A DNA stretch of 64,000 nt, taken from Hygrophila difformis. Taxonomy: Eukaryota; Streptophyta; Magnoliopsida; Lamiales; Acanthaceae. Positions 1 to 10,906 of this stretch are shown one piece after another; positions within the stretch are counted from its first letter, which is position 1, and each line of letters opens with the position of its first letter. The position numbers and the translations under genes were made by a program. The notes below the pieces were generated by a model. It was not told where the DNA came from. It did not search any database and saw only the letters and a list, made by a program, of their open reading frames with translations. The stretch lies in assembly GCA_030278955.1 (NCBI GenBank), contig JAOANR010000004.1:19025248-19089247 (forward strand). Reading direction: 5' to 3'.

Positions 1-1943
1 AATATTAAAATGCATAATTTAAAGACATGAATAAATAAATAAATACATAAAAGAATTAAGTCTTTTATCTTTCCCCCGTTACGTCACCGATTCAATATTT
101 TAGTGTAGCCGGTCGTCCGGCGGCCGCAGCCGTTTCGTAAATTTCTTGTGTAGCCGGTCGTCCGGCGGCCGCAGCTGTATCTGCCGTACCCAGTAACACT
201 CCGGAGCCTCGGGAATCCATACGGATACTCCCGAGAGTGTAGGCCATGTATCTCATGCCGTTTAGGCGTAGTTTTTCATTTGAATTCTCTCGTCCATTGT
301 AGGCCCGTAGAGAAAGGCTAGAGGGGCACCCTGTAGAGCACTCACCCTCCACCAAAGTATCTCATATCGTTTCGATTTAGTGTAACGGGATTTTTCAAAA
401 GTATAGATTTATCGTATTTCAAGGTTTCGACCGTTTGTTCCGAATTTCAAAATCTCTTCGATTTAAAATCGTTTGACGTCACAGTTTACGCCTTTTTAAT
501 TTAAAAATTCATTTCAATTCCGAAAATTCTGAAATTTGTACAGTGTACCAAAAACACCCTAACGAACAACTTTCGTGTTTTAACAATCTCGAAATAAGGT
601 GAGGAAGCATGTCAAAAATCGAGTTTACTACACAACCAATTCACTGTCCGGATTCAGTTTTGACACAGTTCTGAAAATCGACTTTTTGACATATCAAATG
701 GACTCCAAAAATTCTGAAATTTTATATAAACATACTAGACATGATTATCTACAACTTTCATTTAGATTGCAAAGACTAAATCGGACTAGAAATTATAGAA
801 ACATGCTCATCAAGTTCGGACATATGCACTGTCAGTTTTTCGAAAGGAGTTTGGAAAACAGTTTATGTTCGACGCGATTTGAGGTAGAAAACATTGATGA
901 AAATCTCTGAAATTTATACACAACATAGATTAATGTGTTAGGATCAAAAGTCTAGTTTTGAGTTTCTCGGATTGGACTCTCGAAATATGAGTTTTAAACG
1001 GATTTCAGAAAACGTGCAAGTTGGGGTTTTTAGGTTCGATTTTTACGTTTCGTTACAAAGTGACTAAATCGGACGCCCCTAAGCCACCCGTATTGATATG
1101 AAAGGTATCAACTTACAGTAATGGTGTTCTTAGTCGTCCTAGGGTCGCTTGGCTTGTCCAAAATTACTACGAACGGATCTATGCACACGTTCTCCTTCTC
1201 CTTCGGCCACGAACGTGTTTGCAAGTCCAAGATTCGAAAGTTAGATTGAGGATTTGCGATTAACAACGAGAAAAAGACCTATAAACCCTTACCAATGATC
1301 TAAGGACTGTGATCCTTGATCTACACATTCCCACGGTCGTCGTTGGTTGCCGGAAACTCGTCGGAAGTTCGTCGGGAAGTCATCGGATGGGTGTTTGGCT
1401 TTGGGAGTGTTTGGGAGAGAATAGAGGGATTTGAGAGACTGATTATGGGGTGGAATCTGCTCTCCCATCGTCCTAATACTCCTACCCCCGTCCAAAATTC
1501 ACTTTCCATAGTCGGGGGGTTGAATTATGGCAAGAAATCGCCGAAATCGCGTGATCTGCCGCATTGTGGGCAACCACGCGGGGTTGGCGCGGGGAAAGGG
1601 GAAACCCCGCGCGGATAGCGCGCGGCCAACGCCTGGACTTCGGTCCGGGCGGGTCGTGCGATCCGTCAAGCCTTTCCTCCTCTCTTTCGGACTTCTATCC
1701 CTCTATGTTCTCGGATTCCAATTTTCCGGGTCATTCTCGGATTATACTTCCTATCCTAAATTTATTCCGACTCAAATTGATTTCATGTTTGAAATCTTAA
1801 GTCCGTCGGTTTTGGGTTCGTCGGCTTCTAAATCGTCGTCTTTTGATTTCCGTGCATCTCCGACTTTACGGGTTCTCGGAAACAAAGCCTCTTTGCTCAT
1901 CGGATTAAATTCTATTTTATATCCTAAAAATTTGGGTATTACA
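1..1943 (-). repeat. E1 left LTR (3' LTR of the element), partial
   Basis: The stretch from about 731 to 1943 is repeated almost base for base at 8367-9581, and it ends GGGTATTACA like the other copy. The start is outside the window: the equivalent of the E2 LTR start would lie several hundred bases left of base 1. A block at about 102-345 (GC-rich 'ccggcggccgcagc', then 'cggagcctcggga') is also found in the E2 LTRs, so the two element families are related. Short open frames here (for example 92-355 minus) follow the repeat and are not genes. Confidence 0.85.
103..182. repeat. 45-bp tandem duplication in E1 LTR
   Basis: The sequence starting GTGTAGCCGGTCGTCC at 103 starts again at 148, a period of 45 bases; the second copy stays similar to about 182. 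The related E2 LTRs carry a single copy of the corresponding GC-rich block (22801-22830), so the duplication looks specific to E1. Confidence 0.85.
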
Positions 1944-1959
1944 GTCTACCCTCCTTAAG
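1944..1959 (-). other. E1 polypurine tract
   Basis: Directly inside the left LTR; on the minus strand it reads as a purine-rich run (AAGGAGGGTAGAC) ending at the LTR border TGTAATACCC. This is the expected place and composition for the plus-strand primer of an LTR retrotransposon. E2 has the same tract with one change at 24660-24674. Confidence 0.75.
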
Positions 1960-2250
1960 AATCAACTTCGTCCTCGAAGTTGTGCTTTATCATCTAGCGA
2001 GTTCGGGAATTGTTTGATTAAGTGATTGTATTATTGTGTGTTATTATTTGACTGAACCCAGAATTGAAATTTCAAAGTTGCCTACGTACCCCGTGAAGGG
2101 ATCAAGTCATTACGTAGTTCAAAATAATTTGAATTTGTTTATTTGGAATACAAAAATATTCGGAAATATTCGGGCCGTTACATCCTCCCCCTCTTAAGAC
2201 GACAGTTATGTCCCCATAACTGCGGTTGCATCATCTTGGAACAGGGTTGG

Positions 2251-5200
2251 TTAACGCTCCCTCATGTCTGCCTCTAATTCCCATGTTGCCGTCTCGGCTT
2301 CATGGTTAGACCAAAGAACCTTGACCATTCTCACGGTCTTATTTCTTGTTACTCTCTCCTTCACGTCGAGTATTCGTACCGAAATTTCCTCATAGCTCAA
2401 GTCATCATCTAATTCAATCTCTTCCGGTTGGAGTACATGGGTCGGGTCGTGCACATACTTCTTCAATTGTGATACGTGGAACACATTGTGGACATGAGCC
2501 AATTGTGGCGGTAAAGTTAGTCGGTATGCTAGATTACCGACTCTTTCTAGAATCTCATACGGTCCTATGTATCGTGGGCTCAATTTTCCTCGCTTGCCAA
2601 AGCGCATCACACCCTTCATTGGTGATACTTTTAGCATGACCTTATCGCCGACTTGAAATTCCAAGTCTTGTCGTCTCATGTCCGCATAACTCTTTTGTCG
2701 GTCTTGAGCGGCTCTCATCTTTCCTTGAATTATCTTGATTTGTTGAGTCATGTCCTCAACGAGTTGTGGTCCAACTTTCGTGGTCCTATTGCTTTCTTCC
2801 CAGCTCAATAGGCTTCGGCACCTGCGTCCATACAGTGCCTCGAAAGGTGCCATGCCGATGCTAGCATGGTAACTATTGTTGTAGGAAAACTCGATCAAAG
2901 GTAAATGGTTTTCCCAACTTCCCTTAAACTCTAGTACACATGCCCTTAGCATGTCCTCTAACGTTTGGATCGTTCTCTCCGTTTGTCCATCCGTCATGGG
3001 GTGGAACGCGTTACTCATCTTTATTTTCGTACCGAGGGCTTCTTGCAGTTTTGTCCAAAAATGAGAGACAAATCTACTGTCTCTGTCCGAGATGATGTCA
3101 TGTGGTACTTCATGTCGTCGTACCACATTATCGACATACGCCTTTGCTAATTGGTCCATTGACCAAGTATCCTTCATTGGGATAAATATGGCAGCTTTCG
3201 TCAACCTATCCACGATCACCCAGATTTTATTCATCCCTTTCGGTGACCGCGGTAACCCTGAAACGAAATCCATCGAAATGCTATCCCATTTCCAACTCGG
3301 GATTTTCAATGGTTGCATTAGTCCTAGGGGTTTTTGGCGTACTGCCTTGATCTTCTGGCAGGTGAGGCATCTTGCCACAAACTCGGCTACCTCTCTTTTC
3401 ATGTTTGGCCACCAATAGTTCTTCTTTAAGTCCTTGTACAGCTTATCGCCTCCGGGATGAACCGAGTATGGAGTATTATGGCCTTCCTCCATTACTTTTT
3501 GCTTCAGGTCGACGCATTTTCGTGGTATACACCACCTTCCCTTGAAGAGGATGCTTCCGTCCTCATGAATTTTAAAATCCATTGCCTTTCCTTCGGCAAT
3601 GCTCTTCCTAATTTCCTCCAGCTTCTCATCACCCGGTTGGGCGAGTCGTATTTCATCGAATATGGTAGGTCCCACTACCATCGTGTTGACGAGTTCGGTC
3701 ACTGTGCCTGAATGCACCATCTATAGACTCAATTTCGCCAAGTCTTTGTATAACTCGGCCGGTATCACGAATGAATTCGCTACGTGTTGAGTCTTTCGAC
3801 TTAAGGCGTCGGCTACCACGTTGGTTTTTCCTTCGTGATAAGCAATCTCCAGGTCATAATCCTTGATTAGTTCCAACCATCTTCTTTGCCTCAAATTCAG
3901 CTCTTTTTGCGTGAATATATACTTGAGGCTCTTATGGGCGGTGAACATCCGACACTTTCGCCCATAGAGGTAATGTCTCCATATTTTTAAGGCGAACACG
4001 ACTGCGGCTAGTTCTAAGTCGTGCGTCGGGTAGGTTTCTTCGTGTGGGTGTAGTTGACGCGATGCGTATGCTATAACCCTTTGATCTTGCATTAGCACGC
4101 ATCCCAATCCCTCTTTCGAGGCGTCGCTGTACACCTCGAAGTCTCCATCCTCCGATGGTAACGCCAATACTGGCGCTGTGATAAGTCGTTTCTTCAAATC
4201 TTGGAACGCGGACTCACACTCACTGGTCCAGTCGTATTTCACCCCTTTCTTGAAAAGCTGGGTCAACAGGTGTGCGATTTTCGAGAAGTTCTTAACAAAT
4301 CGCCTATAGTATCCTGCCAGTCCAAGGAAACTTCTTATCTCTGTTGGACTCTTCGGCGGTACCCACTCGGTTACTGCCGAGATCTTTGCCGGATCTACTG
4401 CCACTCCGTTGGCGGATACTATATGCCCAAGAAATGCTACTTCTTTTAACCAAAAGTCGCATTTGGACAATTTACCATACAGTTGATTTACTCGTAAGAT
4501 CCCTAACACCTTGTGTAAGTGTTCGGAATGTTCTTCTTCGCTTTTCGAGTAGATCAGGATGTCATCTATGAACACTACCACGCACTGATCTAATAGTTCT
4601 CGAAATACGTTGTTCATGAGATTCATGAACATCGCGGGGGCGTTCGTTAGCCCGAATGACAGCACCGTGAACTCGTAGTGTCCGTAACGAGTTCTGAACG
4701 CCGTCTTTGGGATGTCCTTTTCGGCGATCCTCAACTGGTGATATCCAGATCGCAGGTCAATTTTTTAGAATACTGAAGCTCCCTTCAATTGGTCGAATAA
4801 GTCTTCGATCCTAGGCAACGGGTACTTGTTCTTGACGGTAACTTGATTAAGTCCTCTATAATCGATGCATAGTCGTAGACCGCCGTCTTTCTTCTTAACG
4901 AATAAGACCGGTGCTCCCCATGGGGACATGCTCGGTCTTATGTATCCCTTCTCCAACTCCTCGAGTTGTTCCTTTAGTTCCTTCATTTCCAGTGGCGCCA
5001 TGCGGTAAGGAGCTTTCGAGACAGGTTCCGTTCCCTGGATGAGATCTATGGTGAATTCAAGATCTCTCTCAGGTGGCATGCCGGGAACGTCTTCAGGAAA
5101 CACATCCGGGTATTCTCTCACCACCGGAATGTTATCTACCTTGACTCCTTCGGCCCCAAGGTTATGAATGTAGCATGCATATAACGCGTAGCCCTTACGC

Positions 5201-5670
5201 ATTAAGCTACATAATTTGAGGGCGTTAACTATCTTGTTAGACTTCTTAGGGGGCTGGGAGTAAAATATGACTCTCCTCCCTTTACTCTTTGACAACGTGA
5301 TCTTTTGCTTTTGGCATTTGATCACGGCCTTATATTGGGTTAACCAATCCATCCCTAGTATGACGTCAAAATCCTTTAGATCGAATTCTACCAAGTTCGC
5401 GAAAAACTCTACGTTCTTTATAATTATCGGAATTCCGTTATAGCGCCTAGAGCAAGATACTACTTCTCCTGACGGTAGTTGAATTCCTAAGTTAATTAGC
5501 TCGCACTTAGGTAGATCTAGTTCAGGTAAGACTCTAGATGATATAATCGAACAACTAGCTCCTGAGTCAAACAGAACTTTAAGGGGCGTACTTAAAACAT
5601 GGAACGTACCTCCCATCACGTCACCCTGCATAGGCACAACCTCCTGGTTGATAACATTCAACCGCCCCAT
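2251..5670 (-). pseudogene. E1 pol: protease-RT-RNase H-integrase-chromodomain, with in-frame stops
   Basis: One frame runs from the protease to the chromodomain. Visible in order: aspartic protease motif DSGASC (about 5568), RT active site FIDD, RNase H with SDASKEG, integrase zinc finger (H..H..CLTC), the integrase core (MDF..., SDRDSRF..., E in TERTIQ), the GPY segment (RYIGPYEIL) and a chromodomain (ILDVKERV ... WSNHEAE). Broken by TAA at 4765-4767, TAG at 3721-3723 and TAA at 2251-2253, each where E2 has a sense codon. The RNase H motif reads FTAHKSL where E2 has FTDHKRL, so a residue that is normally a catalytic Asp is Ala. The last stop removes the end of the chromodomain. Confidence 0.88.
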
Positions 5671-6918
5671 TGGTCGTCCCTGATTGCCTTGCTGATCCCG
5701 GTTCGGGTTCGGATTTTGTTGCTGATTTGGGTTCTGTGGAGGACGTTGATTTTGGTTGAAGTTCTGGTTTTGAGGGGTCTATACCCCTGGTTGTTTCCAT
5801 TCCGCCCATCCTGATTAAGAGGCTGCGCTGGCCCCGTGCCTAAGTCTTCCCTCTTGGTGATGTTTTCCATTCGAGTGCGACACTCATTCACCCGATGGCC
5901 GTTGCGACCACACCGGTAGCATGCGCCCTGTTGGGGGCATCCTCTAGCCAAATGAGGCTTGCCACATCTCGGGCATGGTGGCACCGGGTTACCTTGGAAA
6001 AAGGTTCTCCCATCATTTCCCCTATTGTTGTTCTGAGGAGGTCTGTTCAGGCCTCCCCGAAAGTTGTCTCCCCCAGAATTATTACCGGATCGATTATCCC
6101 TATTCCTCTTATCTTGTCCCTGAGATACCCGACTGGGCTCTCCACTCGCTTTCCTCTTCATTTGTTGCACCCTTGCGACAGCTATCACACGATCATACAC
6201 CGCCTGCAAGTCTGGGTAATGGACGCCAGTGATCACTTCTCGTATGGTCAAGTTCAGCCCCATTTCAAATTTTTGTGCCGTCTCCACGTCTGTCGGCACG
6301 AGTTTGGTGCGAAACGCACCAACTCCTTGAAACGGGTGTAGTATTCATGTACCGTTTGTCCTCCTTGCTTCAACGAGAGGAACTCCTCGTACATCGCCGC
6401 CTTTGTGCTCATGGGATAAAATCGATCCCTGAGCAGTCCCATGAGTTCCTCCCACGAGTAGGGTTCTTCGTCCTCAGTTAACTTGTCTTGCGTGGCACGC
6501 CACCAGTCGTCCGCCTCAGCTCCGAGGTAGTATGATGCAACGTGCACCTTCTCGCCAATTGGGCACTTCACTGCGTTTAGTAGCTTATCGAATGTTCGGA
6601 TCCATTCCTCGAGCTTAGCCGGGTCCTCCTCGCCGGCGTAGTGTGGAGGGTGATATGCGTTTACCATAGCTAGGTAGTTAATGCGGGCCTCGGTTGGAGG
6701 TACCGCAGCTGCTTGGCCCTGGTTACATGTGCGTTCCCTATCGCAATAAGAACCTCTTCTAAAGTGCGTAGGTGAGCGTCCATGTTGTTTGGCATAGGGT
6801 TTGCTGGCTCCTCCTGAGTGTGCACCCCCTCGTTGGGTATAGGCATATCTTGCTACCCAGGTGTTTCGTTGGTATTGGGAGTAAAGGGCTGGGCGCGTGG
6901 TCTTCCTCTCGGTGCCAT
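5658..6918 (-). pseudogene. E1 gag, frameshifted
   Basis: Likely original start is the ATG at 6918 (MAPRGRPR..., matching MAPRGRGR in E2). That frame stops after 21 codons, and the conserved capsid part (YLAMVNAYHPPHYAGEEDP, then W-rich core ADDWWRATQ) continues in another frame. A second break at about 6302 (one base fewer than E2) and a third near 5785 (one C fewer in a C run) shift the frame again before protease. A CCHC zinc knuckle is visible (CYRCGRNGHRVNEC), preceded by a second cysteine cluster (CPRCGKPHLARGC). Gag packages the RNA in virus-like particles; this copy cannot make the whole protein. Confidence 0.85.
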
Positions 6919-6934
6919 GCTTGTGAAGTATCAT

Positions 6935-8342
6935 ATAATGCTTGTGAAGTGATTTATTAAATAATGGATGGTATTAACAAGTATCAATCCACTAGATCCT
7001 GTTAGTAGAGGTTGTTTAGAGTTTTAGTGTATTATTTGTTGTTGTTGGAAGTTGTTTAATACTTGTTGTTTTGTTTGTTTTTCCTTTTTTTTCTTTTTTT
7101 TTCGTGAACAGTAACCTGTTCATGTTTTTTTTTGAAAATCTAGGGTCGGGTTTAGGGTTTTCAGTGTTTCAGGGTTTTCAGGGTTTGGGGTTGGAGGTAC
7201 CCTTGTTTAATTATTGTCTTTATATGTCGTTTATTTATTAATACTTGTATTTTTGTTTGGTTGTTATCTCTTTATTACATATACATATGTTTATTTATTA
7301 TTACCTTATTCTTTTATTTGATTGAGTTTCGACAATGTAATTAAAGAATAATAATTTAATAAAATGTAAGGGATAATTTAAATATACTTGTATATATAAA
7401 ATAAATGCTTGTAAATTTATTACTCAAGAGGAAACTTTTATTTGGGTTACAAGCATTCGAAACAGAAATCTAATGGGAAATATAAATAATAGTGCATCGG
7501 TATGGATCTCTAAGTCTAGAGTGAATAGGTAAGTGCATCCTCGATGGGGTCGTCCTCGTCGCTGGATACGTCAATCGGGGGTGGGTGTTCCAACAGGCTC
7601 GGGGCTCTGAGGAAATACGTCATCAGCTAGGGTGGTTAGTTCCATCCCCAGGTGCCCTACATGCATCTCTAATTCGTTATCCTTGTTTTGGAGTGCAACC
7701 ACTTGGGTTTGAAGTTCGGCAACTTGGGCCTTGAGTTGAGTTATATCATGATGGTCAGCTTCCCTAAGATATCCCAGATGGGCCACGTTACCCTCTAGCT
7801 GTTGTACCCGAGTCTTGAAGTAATTGACATGTTGTTGTGACTCTAGGTAGGCATTCATTAGTTTCATCATCAAATTGACCATGGTTGCGTTGGGTTCGGT
7901 CATCTAATGTCAATAAGGGAGGTTAGAGTTAGAACATGTTTCGAGCAAAGTTAAGATATGCAGGAATTTAAATCTATATGAAACATGCATATGCAATCCC
8001 CCAATAAAAATTTAATTTAATGTGTTTTTAAATTAAATATAGTTCATGGATCATAGTAATTAAAAAGTTGGGCCTCTATATTGGGCCGAAAATAATAATT
8101 TGGGCTAAGGTAACAAAACATAGGTATTTGGGCCAAAATAATTGGGCTTATCATAATAATTAAATATTGGCCAAAATAATTAATCTTTGGGCTTAAAATA
8201 TTACACAAAGTAAATAGAAATTTTGGGCTAAAATTTTGGGCTCAAAATAATACTAGTAGCTTTAAGGATAATAAATTCAAAAATAATACTAGGTTTTTAA
8301 AATAACGGTTTAGAAATAATAATAGTAGTTTTAAAATATTTC
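6935..8342 (-). other. E1 untranslated leader around the small ORF
   Basis: AT-rich leader between the primer site and gag. Apart from the small coiled-coil ORF (7571-7903) I see T-rich runs at 7070-7135 and repeated GGGCC/TTGGGC motifs at 8050-8240, but no further gene. Confidence 0.6.
7571..7903 (-). CDS. E1 leader ORF: small coiled-coil protein upstream of gag
   Basis: 110 codons from ATG at 7903, lying between the primer site and gag and in the same direction. The protein starts MTEPNATMVNLMMKLMNAYL and is mostly helical heptads (LEGNVAHLGYLREADHHD..., LKAQVAELQTQVVALQ), then an acidic/proline tail. An equivalent ORF sits at the same place in E2 (30082-30282) with the shared core LREADHH. 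An acidic continuation (VSSDEDDPIED) is visible in another frame just past the stop, so the C-terminus may be shifted here. I do not recognise the family; a self-associating accessory protein is a guess. Confidence 0.6.
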   Translation of the reverse strand: MTEPNATMVNLMMKLMNAYLESQQHVNYFKTRVQQLEGNVAHLGYLREADHHDITQLKAQVAELQTQVVALQNKDNELEMHVGHLGMELTTLADDVFPQSPEPVGTPTPD

Positions 8343-8356
8343 GGGCTCTGATACCA
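8343..8356 (-). other. E1 primer binding site, initiator-Met tRNA
   Basis: On the minus strand TGGTATCAGAGCCC, the usual plant complement of the 3' end of tRNA-iMet, three bases inside the right LTR border. It fixes the direction of the element and identifies the right LTR as the 5' LTR. Confidence 0.9.
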
Positions 8357-8359
8357 ATT

Positions 8360-9581
8360 TGTAACACATACTAGACATGATTATCTACAACTTTCATTTA
8401 CATTGCAAAGACTGGATCGGAATAGAAATTATAGAAACATGCTAATCAAGTTCGGACATATGCACTGTCAGTTTTTCGAAAGGAGTTTGGAAAACAGTTT
8501 ATGTTCGACGCGATTTGAGGTAGCAAACATTGAAGAAAATCTCTGAAATTTTTTCACAACATAGATTAATGTGTTAGGATCAAAAGTCTAGTTTTGAGTT
8601 TCTCGGATTGGACTCTCGAAATATGAGTTTTAAACGGATTTCAGAAAACGTGCAAGTTGAGGTTTTTAGGTTCGATTTTTACATTTCGTTACAAAGTGAC
8701 TAAATCGGACGCCCCTAAGCCACCCGTATTGATATGAAAGGTATCAACTTACAGTAATGGTGTTCTTGGTCGTCCAAGGGTCACTTGGCTTGTCCAAAAT
8801 TACTACGAACGGATCTACGCACACGTTCTCCTTCTCCTTCGGCCACGAACGTATTTGCAAGTCCAAGATTCGAAAGTTAGATTGAGGATTTGAGATTAAC
8901 AACGAGAAAAAGATCTAATGTAAACCCTTACCAATGATCTAAGGACTATGATCCTTGATCTACACGTTCCCACGGTCGTCGTTGGTTGCCGGAAACTCGT
9001 CGGAAGTTCGTCGGGAAGTCATCGGAGGGGTGTTTGGCTTTGGGAGTGTTTGGGAGAGAAGAGAGGGATTTGAGAAACTGATTATGGGGTGGAATCTGCT
9101 CTCCATCGTCCTAATACCCCTACCCCCGTCCAAAATTCACTTCCCATAGTCGGGGGTCGAATTATGGCAAGAAATCGCCGAAATCGCGTGATCTGCCGCA
9201 TTCTGGGCAACCACGCGGGGTTGGCGCGGGGAAAGGTGAAACCCCGCGCGGATAGCGCGCGGCCAACGCCTGGACTTCAATCTGGGCGGGTCGTGTGATC
9301 CATCGAGCCTTTCCTCCTCTCTTTCGGACTTCTATCCCTCTATGTTCTCGGATTCCGATTTTCCGGGTCATTCTCGGATTATACTTCCTATCCTAAATTT
9401 ATTCCGACTCAAATTGATTTCATGTTTGAAATCTTAAGTCCGTCGGTTTTGGGTTCGTCGGCTTCTAAATCGTCGTCTTTTGACTTCCGTGCATCTCCGA
9501 CTTTACGGGTTCTCGGAAACAAAGCCTCTTTGCTCATCGGATTAAATTCTATTTTATATCCTAAAAATTACGGGTATTACA
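8360..9581 (-). repeat. E1 right LTR (5' LTR), internally truncated
   Basis: 1222 bp, starting TGTAACA and ending GGGTATTACA. From 8367 on it matches the left LTR from about 731. After the terminal TGTAACA it jumps straight to the part that in the left copy lies more than 730 bp further in, so the first part of the LTR as read on the plus strand (the R/U5 side of the element) is missing. The five bases after it are TAGCC, the start of MULE coding sequence. Confidence 0.85.
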
Positions 9582-10217
9582 TAGCCTATCAATGATTGGT
9601 AGTGGGTCTGATCTACCACATGGCACGGGTGGAATCTGCAAAACGTCGACTATTATATATTGATTCGGGTGTATCTAAAGTATAAAATGGTGGATATTCC
9701 ACAATCAAACTTACCTTTTTAACCAATTGTCTTTTAGAAGTCGTGAACATCGGAGTTGGCACTACTGGACCAACTGTATATATGGGTGTCTTAGCAGGGG
9801 AGCATCTGTCAATTATGGTAGCCGACAACTCAAATGCACTCGGGTCCCTCTTCATAGATGCCGCCTTCTTCTTTGATATGGATTGTCTGCCTTGAGTGCG
9901 GACGGTGGTGCTAGGGGATGTGAGGAACGTAACATTAGGATTGACTGCCTCCATTAGCCTCTTCAGAAACATCTCTTGCTCCACCGGGTTTGATTTCCGG
10001 AACAACTGATGTGTTTTCGAAATGAACTCCTCAAATTTGTTCTGAATTTGAACTCGGGGTTCTGCATCACGTACGCGCGGGTTTATGTCCAATTTCCGCC
10101 AGAAATCATCAATCATCTCCAATGGAACTAGCATGCCCTTTGTTACATATTCTTATAACTCATGGGCACATGGCAATCCACATGTGGTGCGGAGTACACA
10201 TCCGCAATAATCTATAA

Positions 10218-10906
10218 TGTAAACACGTGAAATTTATTCGCCACTAAAAATGTGACACGTGCAAATTTAAATATTAATTTAATTAATTTTAGGCATTTAA
10301 AATAAATTAAATGCTTGACATAATTATTAATATTTATTGGGCCATTTGGATCCATCAAGCCAAATGGATTTAATTATATTGGGCTAATGAGAACAAGCCC
10401 AAATGAAAGACCCACAAGCTTATGATCCAATGGACACTGACACTTGAAGCAGGCCAGTCCATGGAAATCAGTCAATGAGAACAAGCCCAGATGAAAGGCC
10501 CACATGCTCAATGACCCGATAAAAACGTGGATTGGACCAACCCATCGATTGGCCCATCATCCATAAACCCTAGGATTTTTCCCTCTATAAATAAAGGCAC
10601 CCTGTCACACATTAGGGACTTCCAGACATACGTTTTCATACCTTACTCATTCTCAAGACTCAAGCACTTGAGATCTACAGCAACAAAACGCTGCAGAAAT
10701 TCCAAGAAGCCGAAGAAGAAGCACACAAAGCATCTCGACGTCTTCAAGGTTGGAGGAATCAAATGAGTAACAGAGGTCGAACCCAAATCGTTTGATCTTC
10801 ACATATTTCTTTTAAATTCATTCAAATTCTTTGTAAATTGTAGACATTTCTTATGAAAGTAATAAAATTATTTTGCAGTTTCTGTCTACGCATATTTGCA
10901 CTTACA
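10218..10906 (+). mobile_element. Solo LTR with perfect 5-bp target duplication
   Basis: 689 bp, starting TGTAAACACG and ending CACTTACA, flanked by TATAA on both sides (10213-10217 and 10907-10911). Inside, in plus orientation, are a telo-box-like AAACCCTAG, a TATA box (CTCTATAAATAAAGG near 10582) and a polyadenylation-like AATAAAA near 10860. No internal retrotransposon sequence remains, so this is what unequal recombination between two LTRs leaves. It sits in the MULE coding region just before the SWIM motif. The element family is not identified. The open frame at 10527-10766 lies in the LTR transcript region and is probably not a gene. Confidence 0.85.

Larger units (their letters stand above)
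1..9581 (-). mobile_element. E1: Tekay/Del-type chromovirus (Ty3/Gypsy LTR retrotransposon), decayed, left end outside window
   Basis: Read on the minus strand the order is right LTR (8360-9581), tRNA-iMet primer site, a small leader ORF, gag, protease, reverse transcriptase, RNase H, integrase with chromodomain, polypurine tract, left LTR (1-1943). This order and the C-terminal chromodomain place it in the chromoviruses; long GC-rich LTRs and the iMet site fit the Tekay/Del lineage (family knowledge). It cannot move by itself: gag has several frame breaks and pol has stops at 4765-4767, 3721-3723 and 2251-2253. The left LTR starts before base 1, so its target duplication cannot be checked. 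Its right edge lies inside a MULE transposase relic. Confidence 0.88.

Noticed and set aside
10527..10766. 79-codon ORF with a Lys-rich end
   Set aside because: It lies inside the solo LTR downstream of its TATA box; no similarity to a known protein and no second copy to test conservation.
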